A DNA stretch of 64,000 nucleotides from Vespa crabro (GCF_910589235.1 NC_060955.1:11676837-11740836); one strand, 5' to 3'. Shown: positions 38,900-54,400, numbered from the stretch's first letter. The notes: generated by a model not told the origin, from the sequence alone. Made by a program: numbers and translations.

Positions 38900-41800
38900 T
38901 GTTTCTTATCGTATATACGTTTTTTCGTTCATAATGGCGTACCATCGAAATACGAAATAATGAAATCTCATTCAAATTCAATTAGTTTATATTCTGTCGA
39001 CGCAGAATAAAGATTACAACAAGAATATATCTTCCTGACTGTGTGTAAATAGAAGTTTTAACATGAAAATTGTCGAAAAATGAGATCGACAAATGCGAAT
39101 TTTGTTAAATGCTGAGATAAAATCGTGAACACATTGAAATTACTCGTACCACAGCTTCAGAAATGTTTCCAATCAATTCGAAATTGTATTTCTGAAGATC
39201 AAACATTTATTTTATCTTGGAATCGACGTTATAACCTTGTTTCATATTTTATATACGATTATTAGCTCATAAAGAAGTATCATCGAAATACGAAATTTGA
39301 AATCTCAATCAATATCAATGCTTTTATATTCTATCGACGCAGAATATACAAAGGAACAAGAACATAAGTTTGTCACTATGTGTAAATACGAGTTTCAACA
39401 TGAATATTGTAGAAAAATGAGATCGACACATGCGAATTTCGTTAATTGCAGAGCTTCAATCGTGAAAACATTGAACTTACTCGTACCACAGCTTGAGAAA
39501 TGTTTCCAACCGATTCGGACATTGTATTTCTGAAGATCATACATCCATTTTATCTTGGAATCGACGTTATAACCTTGTTTCATATGTTATATACGATTAT
39601 TAGCTCATAAAGAAGTATCATCGAAATACGAAATTTGAAATCTCAATCAATATCAATGCTTTTATATTCTATCGACGCAGAATATACAAAGGAACAAGAA
39701 CATAAGTTTGTCACTATGTGTAAATACGAGTTTCAACATGAATATTGTAGAAAAATGAGATCGACACATGCGAATTTCGTTAATTGCTGAGATTTAATCG
39801 TGAAAGCATTGAACTAACTCGTACCACAGCTTGAGAATTGTTTCCAATCGATTCGGACATTGTATTTCTGAAGATCAAACATCTATTTTATCTTGGAATC
39901 GACGTTTTAACCTTGTGTCTTATCGTATATACGTTTTTTCGTTCATAATGGCGTACCATCGAAATACGAAATAATGAAATCTCATTCAAATTCAATCAGT
40001 TTATATTCTGTCGACGCATAATAAAGATTACAACAAGAATATATCTTCCTGACTGTGTGTAAATAGAAGTTTTCACATGAAAATTGTCGAAAAATGAGAT
40101 CGACAAATGCGAATTTTGTTAAATGCTGAGATAAAATCGTGAACACATTGAAATTACTCGTACCACAGCTTCAGAAATGTTTCCAATCTATTCGGACATT
40201 GTATTTCTGAAGATCAAACATTTATTTTATCTTGGAATCGACGTTATAACCTTGTTTCATATGTTGTATACGATTATTAGCTCATAAAGAAGTATCATCG
40301 AAATACGAAATTTGAAATCTCAATCAATATCAATGCTTTTATATTCTATCGACGCAGAATATACAAAGGAACAAGAACATAAGTTTGTCACTATGTGTAA
40401 ATACGAGTTTCACCATGAATATTGTAGAAAAATGAGATCGACACATGCGAATTTTGTTAAATGCTGAGATAAAATCGTGTACACATTGAAATTACTCGTA
40501 CCACAGCTTCAGAAATGTTTCCAATCTATTCGGACATTGTATTTCTGAAGATCGAACATTTATTTTATCTTGGAATCGACGTTATAACCTTGTTTCATAT
40601 GTTGTATACGATTATTAGCTCATAAAGAAGTATCATCGAAATACGAAATTTGAAATCTCAATCAATATCAATGCTTTTATATTCTATCGACTCAGAATAT
40701 ACAAAGGAACAAGAACATAAGTTTGTCACTATGTGTAAATACGAGATTCAACATGAATATTGTAGAAAAATGAGATCGACACATGCGAATTTCGTTAATT
40801 GCTGAGATTTAATCGTGAAAGCATTGAACTAACTCGTACCACAGCTTGAGAATTGTTTCCAATCGATTCGGACATTGTATTTCTGAAGATCAAACATCTA
40901 TTTGATATTGGAATCGACGTTTTAACCTTGTTTCTTATCGTATATACGTTTTTTCGTTCATAATGGCGTACCATCGAAATACGAAATAATGAAATCTCAT
41001 TCAAATTCAATTAGTTTATATTCTGTCGACGCAGAATAAAGATTACAACAAGAATATATCTTCCTGACTGTGTGTAAATAGAAGTTTTAACATGAAAATT
41101 GTCGAAAAATGAGATCGACACATGCGAATTTCTTTAATTGCAGAGATGTAATCGTGAAATCATTGAACTAACTCGTACCACAGCTTGAGAAATGTTTCCA
41201 ATCTATTCGGACATTGTATTTCTGAAGATCAAACATCCATTTTATATTGGAATCGACGTTATAACCTTGTTTCATATTTTATATACGATTATTAGCTCAT
41301 AAAGAATTATCATCGAAATACGAAATTTGAAATCTCAATCAATATCAATGCTATTATATTCTATCGACGCAGAATATACAATGGAACAAGATCATAAGTT
41401 TGTCACTATGTGTAAATACGAGATTCAACATGAATATTGTAGAAAAATGAGATCGACACATGCGAATTTCGTTAATTGCTGAGATTTAATCGTGAAAGCA
41501 TTGAACTAACTCGTACCACAGCTTGAGAATTGTTTCCAATCGATTCGGACATTGTATTTCTGAAGATCAAACATCTATTTGATATTGGAATCGACGTTTT
41601 AACCTTGTTTCTTATCGTATATACGTTTTTTCGTTCATAATGGCGTACCATCGAAATACGAAATAATGAAATCTCATTCAAATTCAATTAGTTTATATTC
41701 TGTCGACGCAGAATAAAGATTACAACAAGAATATATCTTCCTGACTGTGTGTAAATAGAAGTTTTAACATGAAAATTGTCGAAAAATGAGATCGACACAT

Positions 41801-42282
41801 TCGAATTTCTTTAATTGCAGAGATGTAATCGTGAAATCATTGAACTTATTCGTACCACAGCTTGAGAAATGTTTCCAATCTATTCGGACATTGTATTTCT
41901 GAAGATCAAACATCCATTTTATATTGGAATCGACGTTATAACCTTGTTTCATATTTTATATACGATTATTAGCTCATAAAGAATTATCATCGAAATACGA
42001 AATTTGAAATCTCAATCAATATCAATGCTATTATATTCTATCGACGCAGAATATACAATGGAACAAGATCATAAGTTTGTCACTATGTGTAAATACGAGA
42101 TTCAACATGAATATTGTAGAAAAATGAGATCGACACATGCGAATTTCGTTAATTGCTGAGATTTAATCGTGAAAGCATTGAACTAACTCGTACCACAGCT
42201 TGAGAATTGTTTCCAATCGATTCGGACATTGTATTTCTGAAGATCAAACATCTATTTGATATTGGAATCGACGTTTTGACCT
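38900..42282. repeat. Canonical 10-monomer super-repeat, copy 3 (3383 bp)
   Basis: The blocks are A-del-B-D' (38900), A''-F-G (39914), A/C-D (40929) and A/C-D (41606). The A-del has an extra C to A (TTCGAAATTG). D' at 39576 has the normal CTATCGACGCAG, unlike copies 1 and 2. The A/C at 40929 has a D-like AACTAACTCG after GAAATCATTG. Confidence 0.87.
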
Positions 42283-45200
42283 TGTTTCTTATCGTATATA
42301 CGTTTTTTCGTTCATAATGGCGTACCATCGAAATACGAAATAATGAAATCTCATTCAAATTCAATTAGTTTATATTCTGTCGACGCAGAATAAAGATTAC
42401 AACAAGAATATATCTTCCTGACTGTGTGTAAATAGAAGTTTTAACATGAAAATTGTCGAAAAATGAGATCGACAAATGCGAATTTTGTTAAATGCTGAGA
42501 TAAAATCGTGAACACATTGAAATTACTCGTACCACAGCTTCAGAAATGTTTCCAATCAATTCGACATTGTATTTCTGAAGATCAAACATTTATTTTATCT
42601 TGGAATCGACGTTATAACCTTGTTTCATATTTTATATACGATTATTAGCTCATAAAGAAGTATCATCGAAATACGAAATTTGAAATCTCAATCAATATCA
42701 ATGCTTTTATATTCTATCGACGCAGAATATACAAAGGAACAAGAACATAAGTTTGTCACTATGTGTAAATACGAGTTTCAACATGAATATTGTAGAAAAA
42801 TGAGATCGACACATGCGAATTTCGTTAATTGCAGAGCTTCAATCGTGAAAACATTGAACTTACTCGTACCACAGCTTGAGAAATGTTTCCAACCGATTCG
42901 GACATTGTATTTCTGAAGATCATACATCCATTTTATCTTGGAATCGACGTTATAACCTTGTTTCATATGTTATATACGATTATTAGCTCATAAAGAAGTA
43001 TCATCGAAATACGAAATTTGAAATCTCAATCAATATCAATGCTTTTATATTCTATCGACGCAGAATATACAAAGGAACAAGAACATAAGTTTGTCACTAT
43101 GTGTAAATACGAGTTTCAACATGAATATTGTAGAAAAATGAGATCGACACATGCGAATTTTGTTAAATGCTGAGATAAAATCGTGTACACATTGAAATTA
43201 CTCGTACCACAGCTTGAGAAATGTTTCCAACCGATTCGGACATTGTATTTCTGAAGATCATACATCCATTTTATCTTGGAGTCGACGTTATAACCTTGTT
43301 TCATATGTTATATATGATTATTAGCTCTTAAAGAAGTATCATCGAAATACGAAATTTCAAATCTCAATCAATATCAATGCTTTTATATTCTATCGACGCA
43401 GAATATACAATGGAACAAGAACATAAGTTTGTCACTATGTGTAAATACGAGTTTTAACATGAATATTGTCGAAAATTGAGATCGACACATGCGAATTTCT
43501 TTAATTGCAGAGATGTAATCGTGAAACCATTGAACTTATTCGTACCACAGCTTGAGAAATGTTTCCAATCTATTCGGACATTGTATTTCTGAAGATCAAA
43601 CATCCATTTTATATTGGAATCGACGTTATAACCTTGTTTCATATTTTATATACGATTATTAGCTCATAAAGAATTATCATCGAAATACGAAATTTGAAAT
43701 CTCAATCAATATCAATGCTATTATATTCTATCGACGCAGAATATACAATGGAACAAGATCATAAGTTTGTCACTATGTGTAAATACGAGATTCAACATGA
43801 ATATTGTAGAAAAATGAGATCGACAGATGCGAATTTCGTTAATTGCTGAGATTTAATCGTGAAAGCATTGAACTAACTCGTACCACAGCTTGAGAATTGT
43901 TTCCAATCGATTCGGACATTGTATTTCTGAAGATCAAACATCTATTTTATCTTGGAATCGACGTTTTAACCTTGTGTCTTATCGTATATACGTTTTTTCG
44001 TTCATAATGGCGTACCATCGAAATACGAAATAATGAAATCTCATTCAAATTCAATCAGTTTATATTCTGTCGACGCATAATAAAGATTACAACAAGAATA
44101 TATCTTCCTGACTGTGTGTAAATAGAAGTTTTCACATGAAAATTGTCGAAAAATGAGATCGACAAATGCGAATTTTGTTAAATGCTGAGATAAAATCGTG
44201 AACACATTGAAATTACTCGTACCACAGCTTCAGAAATGTTTCCAATCTATTCGGACATTGTATTTCTGAAGATCAAACATTTATTTTATCTTGGAATCGA
44301 CGTTATAACCTTGTTTCATATGTTGTATACGATTATTAGCTCATAAAGAAGTATCATCGAAATACGAAATTTGAAATCTCAATCAATATCAATGCTTTTA
44401 TATTCTATCGACGCAGAATATACAAAGGAACAAGAACATAAGTTTGTCACTATGTGTAAATACGAGTTTCACCATGAATATTGTAGAAAAATGAGATCGA
44501 CACATGCGAATTTTGTTAAATGCTGAGATAAAATCGTGTACACATTGAAATTACTCGTACCACAGCTTCAGAAATGTTTCCAATCTATTCGGACATTGTA
44601 TTTCTGAAGATCGAACATTTATTTTATCTTGGAATCGACGTTATAACCTTGTTTCATATGTTGTATACGATTATTAGCTCATAAAGAAGTATCATCGAAA
44701 TACGAAATTTGAAATCTCAATCAATATCAATGCTTTTATATTCTATCGACTCAGAATATACAAAGGAACAAGAACATAAGTTTGTCACTATGTGTAAATA
44801 CGAGATTCAACATGAATATTGTAGAAAAATGAGATCGACGCATGCGAATTTCGTTAATTGCTGAGATTTAATCGTGAAAGCATTGAACTAACTCGTACCA
44901 CAGCTTGAGAATTGTTTCCAATCGATTCGGACATTGTATTTCTGAAGATCAAACATCTATTTGATATTGGAATCGACGTTTTAACCTTGTTTCTTATCGT
45001 ATATACGTTTTTTCGTTCATAATGGCGTACCATCGAAATACGAAATAATGAAATCTCATTCAAATTCAATTAGTTTATATTCTGTCGACGCAGAATAAAG
45101 ATTACAACAAGAATATATCTTCCTGACTGTGTGTAAATAGAAGTTTTAACATGAAAATTGTCGAAAAATGAGATCGACACATGCGAATTTCTTTAATTGC

Positions 45201-47356
45201 AGAGATGTAATCGTGAAATCATTGAACTTATTCGTACCACAGCTTGAGAATTGTTTCCAATCTATTCGGACATTGTATTTCTGAAGATCAAACATCCATT
45301 TTATATTGGAATCGACGTTATAACCTTGTTTCATATTTTATATACGATTATTAGCTCATAAAGAATTATCATCGAAATACGAAATTTGAAATCTCAATCA
45401 ATATCAATGCTATTATATTCTATCGACGCAGAATATACAATGGAACAAGATCATAAGTTTGTCACTATGTGTAAATACGAGATTCAACATGAATATTGTA
45501 GAAAAATGAGATCGACACATGCGAATTTCGTTAATTGCTGAGATTTAATCGTGAAAGCATTGAACTAACTCGTACCACAGCTTGAGAATTGTTTCCAATC
45601 GATTCGGACATTGTATTTCTGAAGATCAAACATCTATTTGATATTGGAATCGACGTTTTAACCTTGTTTCTTATCGTATATACGTTTTTTCGTTCATAAT
45701 GGCGTACCATCGAAATACGAAATAATGAAATCTCATTCAAATTCAATCAGTTTATATTCTGTCGACGCATAATAAAGATTACAACAAGAATATATCTTCC
45801 TGACTGTGTGTAAATAGATGTTTTCACATGAAAATTGTCGAAAAATGAGATCGACAAATGCGAATTTTGTTAAATGCTGAGATAAAATCGTGAACACATT
45901 GAAATTACTCGTACCACAGCTTCAGAAATGTTTCCAATCTATTCGGACATTGTATTTCTGAAGATCAAACATTTATTTTATCTTGGAATTGACGTTATAA
46001 CCTTGTTTCATATGTTGTATACGATTATTAGCTCATAAAGAAGTATCATCGAAATACGAAATTTGAAATCTCAATCAATATCAATGCTTTTATATTCTAT
46101 CGACGCAGAATATACAAAGGAACAAGAACATAAGTTTGTCACTATGTGTAAATACGAGTTTCACCATGAATATTGTAGAAAAATGAGATCGACACATGCG
46201 AATTTTGTTAAATGCTGAGATAAAATCGTGTACACATTGAAATTACTCGTACCACAGCTTCAGAAATGTTTCCAATCTATTCGGACATTGTATTTCTGAA
46301 GATCGAACATTTATTTTATCTTGGAATCGACGTTATAACCTTGTTTCATATGTTGTATACGATTATTAGCTCATAAAGAAGTATCATCGAAATACGAAAT
46401 TTGAAATCTCAATCAATATCAATGCTTTTATATTCTATCGACTCAGAATATACAAAGGAACAAGAACATAAGTTTGTCACTATGTGTAAATACGAGATTC
46501 AACATGAATATTGTAGAAAAATGAGATCGACACATGCGAATTTCGTTAATTGCTGAGATTTAATCGTGAAAGCATTGAACTAACTCGTACCACAGCTTGA
46601 GAATTGTTTCCAATCGATTCGGACATTGTATTTCTGAAGATCAAACATCTATTTGATATTGGAATCGACGTTTTAACCTTGTTTCTTATCGTATATACGT
46701 TTTTTCGTTCATAATGGCGTACCATCGAAATACGAAATAATGAAATCTCATTCAAATTCAATTAGTTTATATTCTGTCGACGCAGAATAAAGATTACAAC
46801 AAGAATATATCTTCCTGACTGTGTGTAAATAGAAGTTTTAACATGAAAATTGTCGAAAAATGAGATCGACACATGCGAATTTCTTTAATTGCAGAGATGT
46901 AATCGTGAAATCATTGAACTTATTCGTACCACAGCTTGAGAAATGTTTCCAATCTATTCGGACATTGTATTTCTGAAGATCAAACATCCATTTTATATTG
47001 GAATCGACGTTATAACCTTGTTTCATATTTTATATACGATTATTAGCTCATAAAGAATTATCATCGAAATACGAAATTTGAAATCTCAATCAATATCAAT
47101 GCTATTATATTCTATCGACGCAGAATATACAATGGAACAAGATCATAAGTTTGTCACTATGTGTAAATACGAGATTCAACATGAATATTGTAGAAAAATG
47201 AGATCGACACATGCGAATTTCGTTAATTGCTGAGATTTAATCGTGAAAGCATTGAACTAACTCGTACCACAGCTTGAGAATTGTTTCCAATCGATTCGGA
47301 CATTGTATTTCTGAAGATCAAACATCTATTTGATATTGGAATCGACGTTTTAACCT
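42283..47356. repeat. Super-repeat unit of 15 monomers (5074 bp)
   Basis: The blocks are A-del-B-E-C-D (42283), A''-F-G (43973), A/C-D (44988), A-F-G (45665) and A/C-D (46680). Private changes include GATCGACAGATGCG in the D at 43635, GACGCATGCG in the G at 44650, GAGAATTG in the A/C at 44988, and AATAGATGTTTTC plus GGAATTGACG in the trimer at 45665. Alternation of trimer and dimer at the end resembles the end of the 18-monomer unit. Confidence 0.85.
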
Positions 47357-50300
47357 TGTTTCTTATCGTATATACGTTTTTTCGTTCATAATGGCGTACC
47401 ATCGAAATACGAAATAATGAAATCTCATTCAAATTCAATTAGTTTATATTCTGTCGACGTAGAATAAAGATTACAACAAGAATATATCTTCCTGACTGTG
47501 TGTAAATAGAAGTTTTAACATGAAAATTTTCGAAAAATGAGATCGACAAATGCGAATTTTGTTAAATGCTGAGATAAAATCGTGAACACATTGAAATTAC
47601 TCGTACCACAGCTTCAGAAATGTTTCCAATCAATTTGGACATTGTATTTCTGAAGATCAAACATTTATTTTATCTTGGAATCGACGTTATAACCTTGTTT
47701 CATATTTTATATACGATTATTAGCTCATAAAGAAGTATCATCGAAATACGAAATTTGAAATCTCAATCAATATCAATGCTTTTATATTCTATCGACGCAG
47801 ATTATACAAAGGAACAAGAACATAAGTTTGTCACTATGTGTAAATACGAGTTTCAACATGAATATTGTAGAAAAATGAGATCGACACATGCGAATTTCGT
47901 TAATTGCAGAGCTTCAATCGTGAAAACATTGAACTTACTCGTACCACAGCTTGAGAAATGTTTCCAACCGATTCGGACATTGTATTTCTTAAGATCATAC
48001 ATCCATTTTATCTTGGAATCGACGTTATAACCTTGTTTCATATGTTATATATGATTATTAGCTCTTAAAGAAGTATCATCGAAAGACGAAATTTCAAATC
48101 TCAATCAATATCAATGCTTTTATATTCTATCGACGCAGAATATGCAATGGAACAAGAACATAAGTTTGTCACTATGTGTAAATACGAGTTTTAACATGAA
48201 TATTGTCGAAAATTGAGATCGACACATGCGAATTTCTTTAATTGCAGAGATGTAATCGTGAAATCATTGAACTTATTCGTACCACAGCTTGAGAAATGTT
48301 TCCAATCTATTCGGACATTGTATTTCTGAAGATCAAACATCCATTTTATATTGGAATCGACGTTATAACCTTGTTTCATATTTTATATACGATTATTAGC
48401 TCATAAAGAATTATCATCGAAATACGAAATTTGAAATCTCAATCAATATCAATGCTATTATATTCTATCGACGCAGAATATACAATGGAACAAGATCATA
48501 AGTTTGTCACTATGTGTAAATACGAGATTCAACATGAATATTGTAGAAAAATGAGATCGACACATGCGAATTTCGTTAATTGCTGAGATTTAATCGTGAA
48601 AGCATTGAACTAACTCGTACCACAGCTTGAGAATTGTTTCCAATCGATTCGGACATTGTATTTCTGAAGATCAAACATCTATTTGATATTGGAATCGACG
48701 TTTTGACCTTGTTTCTTATCGTATATACGTTTTTTCGTTCATAATGGCGTACCATCGAAATACGAAATAATGAAATCTCATTCAAATTCAATTAGTTTAT
48801 ATTCTGTCGACGCAGAATAAAGATTACAACAAGAATATATCTTCCTGACTGTGTGTAAATAGAAGTTTTAACATGAAAATTGTCGAAAAATGAGATCGAC
48901 AAATGCGAATTTTGTTAAATGCTGAGATAAAATCGTGAACACATTGAAATTACTCGTACCACAGCTTCAGAAATGTTTCCAATCAATTCGGACATTGTAT
49001 TTCTGAAGATCAAACATTTATTTTATCTTGGAATCGACGTTATAACCTTGTTTCATATTTTATATACGATTATTAGCTCATAAAGAAGTATCATCGAAAT
49101 ACGAAATTTGAAATCTCAATCAATATCAATGCTTTTATATTCTATCGACGCAGAATATACAAAGGAACAAGAACATAAGTTTGTCACTATGTGTAAATAC
49201 GAGTTTCACCATGAATATTGTAGAAAAATGAGATCGACTCATGCGAATTTCGTTAATTGCAGAGCTTCAATCGTGAAAACATTGAACTTACTCGTACCAC
49301 AGCTTGAGAAATGTTTCCAACCGATTCGGACATTGTATTTCTGAAGATCAAACATCCATTTTATCTTGGAATCGACGTTATAACCTTGTTTCATATTTTA
49401 TATACGATTATTAGCTCATAAAGAATTATCATCGAAATACGAAATTTGAAATCTCAATCAATATCAATGCTATTATATTCTATCGACGCAGAATATACAA
49501 TGGAACAAGATCATAAGTTTGTCACTATGTGTAAATACGAGATTCAACATGAATATTGTAGAAAAATGAGATCGACACATGCGAATTTCGTTAATTGCTG
49601 AGATTTAATCGTGAAAGCATTGAACTAACTCGTACCACAGCTTGAGAATTGTTTCCAATCGATTCGGACATTGTATTTCTGAAGATCAAACATCTATTTT
49701 ATCTTGGAATCGACGTTTTAACCTTGTGTCTTATCGTATATACGTTTTTTCGTTCATAATGGCGTACCATCGAAATACGAAATAATGAAATCTCATTCAA
49801 ATTCAATCAGTTTATATTCTGTCGACGCATAATAAAGATTACAACAAGAATATATCTTCCTGACTGTGTGTAAATAGAAGTTTTCACATGAAAATTGTCG
49901 AAAAATGAGATCGACAAATGCGAATTTTGTTAAATGCTGAGATAAAATCGTGAACACATTGAAATTACTCGTACCACAGCTTCAGAAATGTTTCCAATCT
50001 GTTCGGACATTGTATTTCTGAAGATCAAACATTTATTTTATCTTGGAATCGACGTTATAACCTTGTTTCATATGTTGTATACGATTATTAGCTCATAAAG
50101 AAGTATCATCGAAATACGAAATTTGAAATCTCAATCAATATCAATGCTTTTATATTCTATCGACGCAGAATATACAAAGGAACAAGAACATAAGTTTGTC
50201 ACTATGTGTAAATACGAGTTTCACCATGAATATTGTAGAAAAATGAGATCGACACATGCGAATTTTGTTAAATGCTGAGATAAAATCGTGTACACATTGA

Positions 50301-51416
50301 AATTACTCGTACCACAGCTTCAGAAATGTTTCCAATCTATTCGGACATTGTATTTCTGAAGATCGAACATTTATTTTATCTTGGAATCGACGTTATAACC
50401 TTGTTTCATATGTTGTATACGATTATTAGCTCATAAAGAAGTATCATCGAAATACGAAATTTGAAATCTCAATCAATATCAATGCTTTTATATTCTATCG
50501 ACTCAGAATATACAAAGGAACAAGAACATAAGTTTGTCACTATGTGTAAATACGAGATTCAACATGAATATTGTAGAAAAATGAGATCGACACATGCGAA
50601 TTTCGTTAATTGCTGAGATTTAATCGTGAAAGCATTGAACTAACTCGTACCACAGCTTGAGAATTGTTTCCAATCGATTCGGACATTGTATTTCTGAAGA
50701 TCAAACATCTATTTGATATTGGAATCGACGTTTTAACCTTGTTTCTTATCGTATATACGTTTTTTCGTTCATAATGGCGTACCATCGAAATACGAAATAA
50801 TGAAATCTCATTCAAATTCAATTAGTTTATATTCTGTCGACGCAGAATAAAGATTACAACAAGAATATATCTTCCTGACTGTGTGTAAATAGAAGTTTTA
50901 ACATGAAAATTGTCGAAAAATGAGATCGACACATGCGAATTTCTTTAATTGCAGAGATGTAATCGTGAAATCATTGAACTTATTCGTACCACAGCTTGAG
51001 AAATGTTTCCAATCTATTCGGACATTGTATTTCTGAAGATCAAACATCCATTTTATATTGGAATCGACGTTATAACCTTGTTTCATATTTTATATACGAT
51101 TATTAGCTCATAAAGAATTATCATCGAAATACGAAATTTGAAATCTCAATCAATATCAATGCTATTATATTCTATCGACGCAGAATATACAATGGAACAA
51201 GATCATAAGTTTGTCACTATGTGTAAATACGAGATTCAACATGAATATTGTAGAAAAATGAGATCGACACATGCGAATTTCGTTAATTGCTGAGATTTAA
51301 TCGTGAAAGCATTGAACTAACTCGTACCACAGCTTGAGAATTGTTTCCAATCGATTCGGACATTGTATTTCTGAAGATCAAACATCTATTTGATATTGGA
51401 ATCGACGTTTTAACCT
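47357..51416. repeat. 12-monomer unit, copy 1 (4060 bp)
   Basis: The blocks are A-B-C-D (47357), A-B-D (48710), A''-F-G (49725) and A/C-D (50740). Private marks are GTCGACGTAG and AAATTTTCG in the first A, CGCAGATTATAC and TATTTCTTAAG in B, CGAAAGACG and TATGCAATGG in C, GAGTTTCACCATG and ATCGACTCATG in the second B, and CCAATCTGTTCGG in A'' (G at 50001). Every one of these recurs 4060 bases later. Confidence 0.9.
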
Positions 51417-54400
51417 TGTTTCTTATCGTATATACGTTTTTTCGTTCATAATGGCGTACCATCGAAATACGAAATAATGAAATCTCATTCAAATTCAATT
51501 AGTTTATATTCTGTCGACGTAGAATAAAGATTACAACAAGAATATATCTTCCTGACTGTGTGTAAATAGAAGTTTTAACATGAAAATTTTCGAAAAATGA
51601 GATCGACAAATGCGAATTTTGTTAAATGCTGAGATAAAATCGTGAACACATTGAAATTACTCGTACCACAGCTTCAGAAATGTTTCCAATCAATTTGGAC
51701 ATTGTATTTCTGAAGATCAAACATTTATTTTATCTTGGAATCGACGTTATAACCTTGTTTCATATTTTATATACGATTATTAGCTCATAAAGAAGTATCA
51801 TCGAAATACGAAATTTGAAATCTCAATCAATATCAATGCTTTTATATTCTATCGACGCAGATTATACAAAGGAACAAGAACATAAGTTTGTCACTATGTG
51901 TAAATACGAGTTTCAACATGAATATTGTAGAAAAATGAGATCGACACATGCGAATTTCGTTAATTGCAGAGCTTCAATCGTGAAAACATTGAACTTACTC
52001 GTACCACAGCTTGAGAAATGTTTCCAACCGATTCGGACATTGTATTTCTTAAGATCATACATCCATTTTATCTTGGAATCGACGTTATAACCTTGTTTCA
52101 TATGTTATATATGATTATTAGCTCTTAAAGAAGTATCATCGAAAGACGAAATTTCAAATCTCAATCAATATCAATGCTTTTATATTCTATCGACGCAGAA
52201 TATGCAATGGAACAAGAACATAAGTTTGTCACTATGTGTAAATACGAGTTTTAACATGAATATTGTCGAAAATTGAGATCGACACATGCGAATTTCTTTA
52301 ATTGCAGAGATGTAATCGTGAAATCATTGAACTTATTCGTACCACAGCTTGATAAATGTTTCCAATCTATTCGGACATTGTATTTCTGAAGATCAAACAT
52401 CCATTTTATATTGGAATCGACGTTATAACCTTGTTTCATATTTTATATACGATTATTAGCTCATAAAGAATTATCATCGAAATACGAAATTTGAAATCTC
52501 AATCAATATCAATGCTATTATATTCTATCGACGCAGAATATACAATGGAACAAGATCATAAGTTTGTCACTATGTGTAAATACGAGATTCAACATGAATA
52601 TTGTAGAAAAATGAGATCGACACATGCGAATTTCGTTAATTGCTGAGATTTAATCGTGAAAGCATTGAACTAACTCGTACCACAGCTTGAGAATTGTTTC
52701 CAATCGATTCGGACATTGTATTTCTGAAGATCAAACATCTATTTGATATTGGAATCGACGTTTTGACCTTGTTTCTTATCGTATATACGTTTTTTCGTTC
52801 ATAATGGCGTACCATCGAAATACGAAATAATGAAATCTCATTCAAATTCAATTAGTTTATATTCTGTCGACGCAGAATAAAGATTACAACAAGAATATAT
52901 CTTCCTGACTGTGTGTAAATAGAAGTTTTAACATGAAAATTGTCGAAAAATGAGATCGACAAATGCGAATTTTGTTAAATGCTGAGATAAAATCGTGAAC
53001 ACATTGAAATTACTCGTACCACAGCTTCAGAAATGTTTCCAATCAATTCGGACATTGTATTTCTGAAGATCAAACATTTATTTTATCTTGGAATCGACGT
53101 TATAACCTTGTTTCATATTTTATATACGATTATTAGCTCATAAAGAAGTATCATCGAAATACGAAATTTGAAATCTCAATCAATATCAATGCTTTTATAT
53201 TCTATCGACGCAGAATATACAAAGGAACAAGAACATAAGTTTGTCACTATGTGTAAATACGAGTTTCACCATGAATATTGTAGAAAAATGAGATCGACTC
53301 ATGCGAATTTCGTTAATTGCAGAGCTTCAATCGTGAAAACATTGAACTTACTCGTACCACAGCTTGAGAAATGTTTCCAACCGATTCGGACATTGTATTT
53401 CTGAAGATCAAACATCCATTTTATCTTGGAATCGACGTTATAACCTTGTTTCATATTTTATATACGATTATTAGCTCATAAAGAATTATCATCGAAATAC
53501 GAAATTTGAAATCTCAATCAATATCAATGCTATTATATTCTATCGACGCAGAATATACAATGGAACAAGATCATAAGTTTGTCACTATGTGTAAATACGA
53601 GATTCAACATGAATATTGTAGAAAAATGAGATCGACACATGCGAATTTCGTTAATTGCTGAGATTTAATCGTGAAAGCATTGAACTAACTCGTACCACAG
53701 CTTGAGAATTGTTTCCAATCGATTCGGACATTGTATTTCTGAAGATCAAACATCTATTTTATCTTGGAATCGACGTTTTAACCTTGTGTCTTATCGTATA
53801 TACGTTTTTTCGTTCATAATGGCGTACCATCGAAATACGAAATAATGAAATCTCATTCAAATTCAATCAGTTTATATTCTGTCGACGCATAATAAAGATT
53901 ACAACAAGAATATATCTTCCTGACTGTGTGTAAATAGAAGTTTTCACATGAAAATTGTCGAAAAATGAGATCGACAAATGCGAATTTTGTTAAATGCTGA
54001 GATAAAATCGTGAACACATTGAAATTACTCGTACCACAGCTTCAGAAATGTTTCCAATCTGTTCGGACATTGTATTTCTGAAGATCAAACATTTATTTTA
54101 TCTTGGAATCGACGTTATAACCTTGTTTCATATGTTGTATACGATTATTAGCTCATAAAGAAGTATCATCGAAATACGAAATTTCAAATCTCAATCAATA
54201 TCAATGCTTTTATATTCTATCGACGCAGAATATACAAAGGAACAAGAACATAAGTTTGTCACTATGTGTAAATACGAGTTTCACCATGAATATTGTAGAA
54301 AAATGAGATCGACACATGCGAATTTTGTTAAATGCTGAGATAAAATCGTGTACACATTGAAATTACTCGTACCACAGCTTCAGAAATGTTTCCAATCTAT

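Noticed and set aside
47755..48030. A longer 91-codon frame, also at 51815-52090
   Set aside because: It is the same frame extended by one stop-losing change (TATTTCTTAAG). Its second copy results from the 4060-bp duplication, not from independent conservation.
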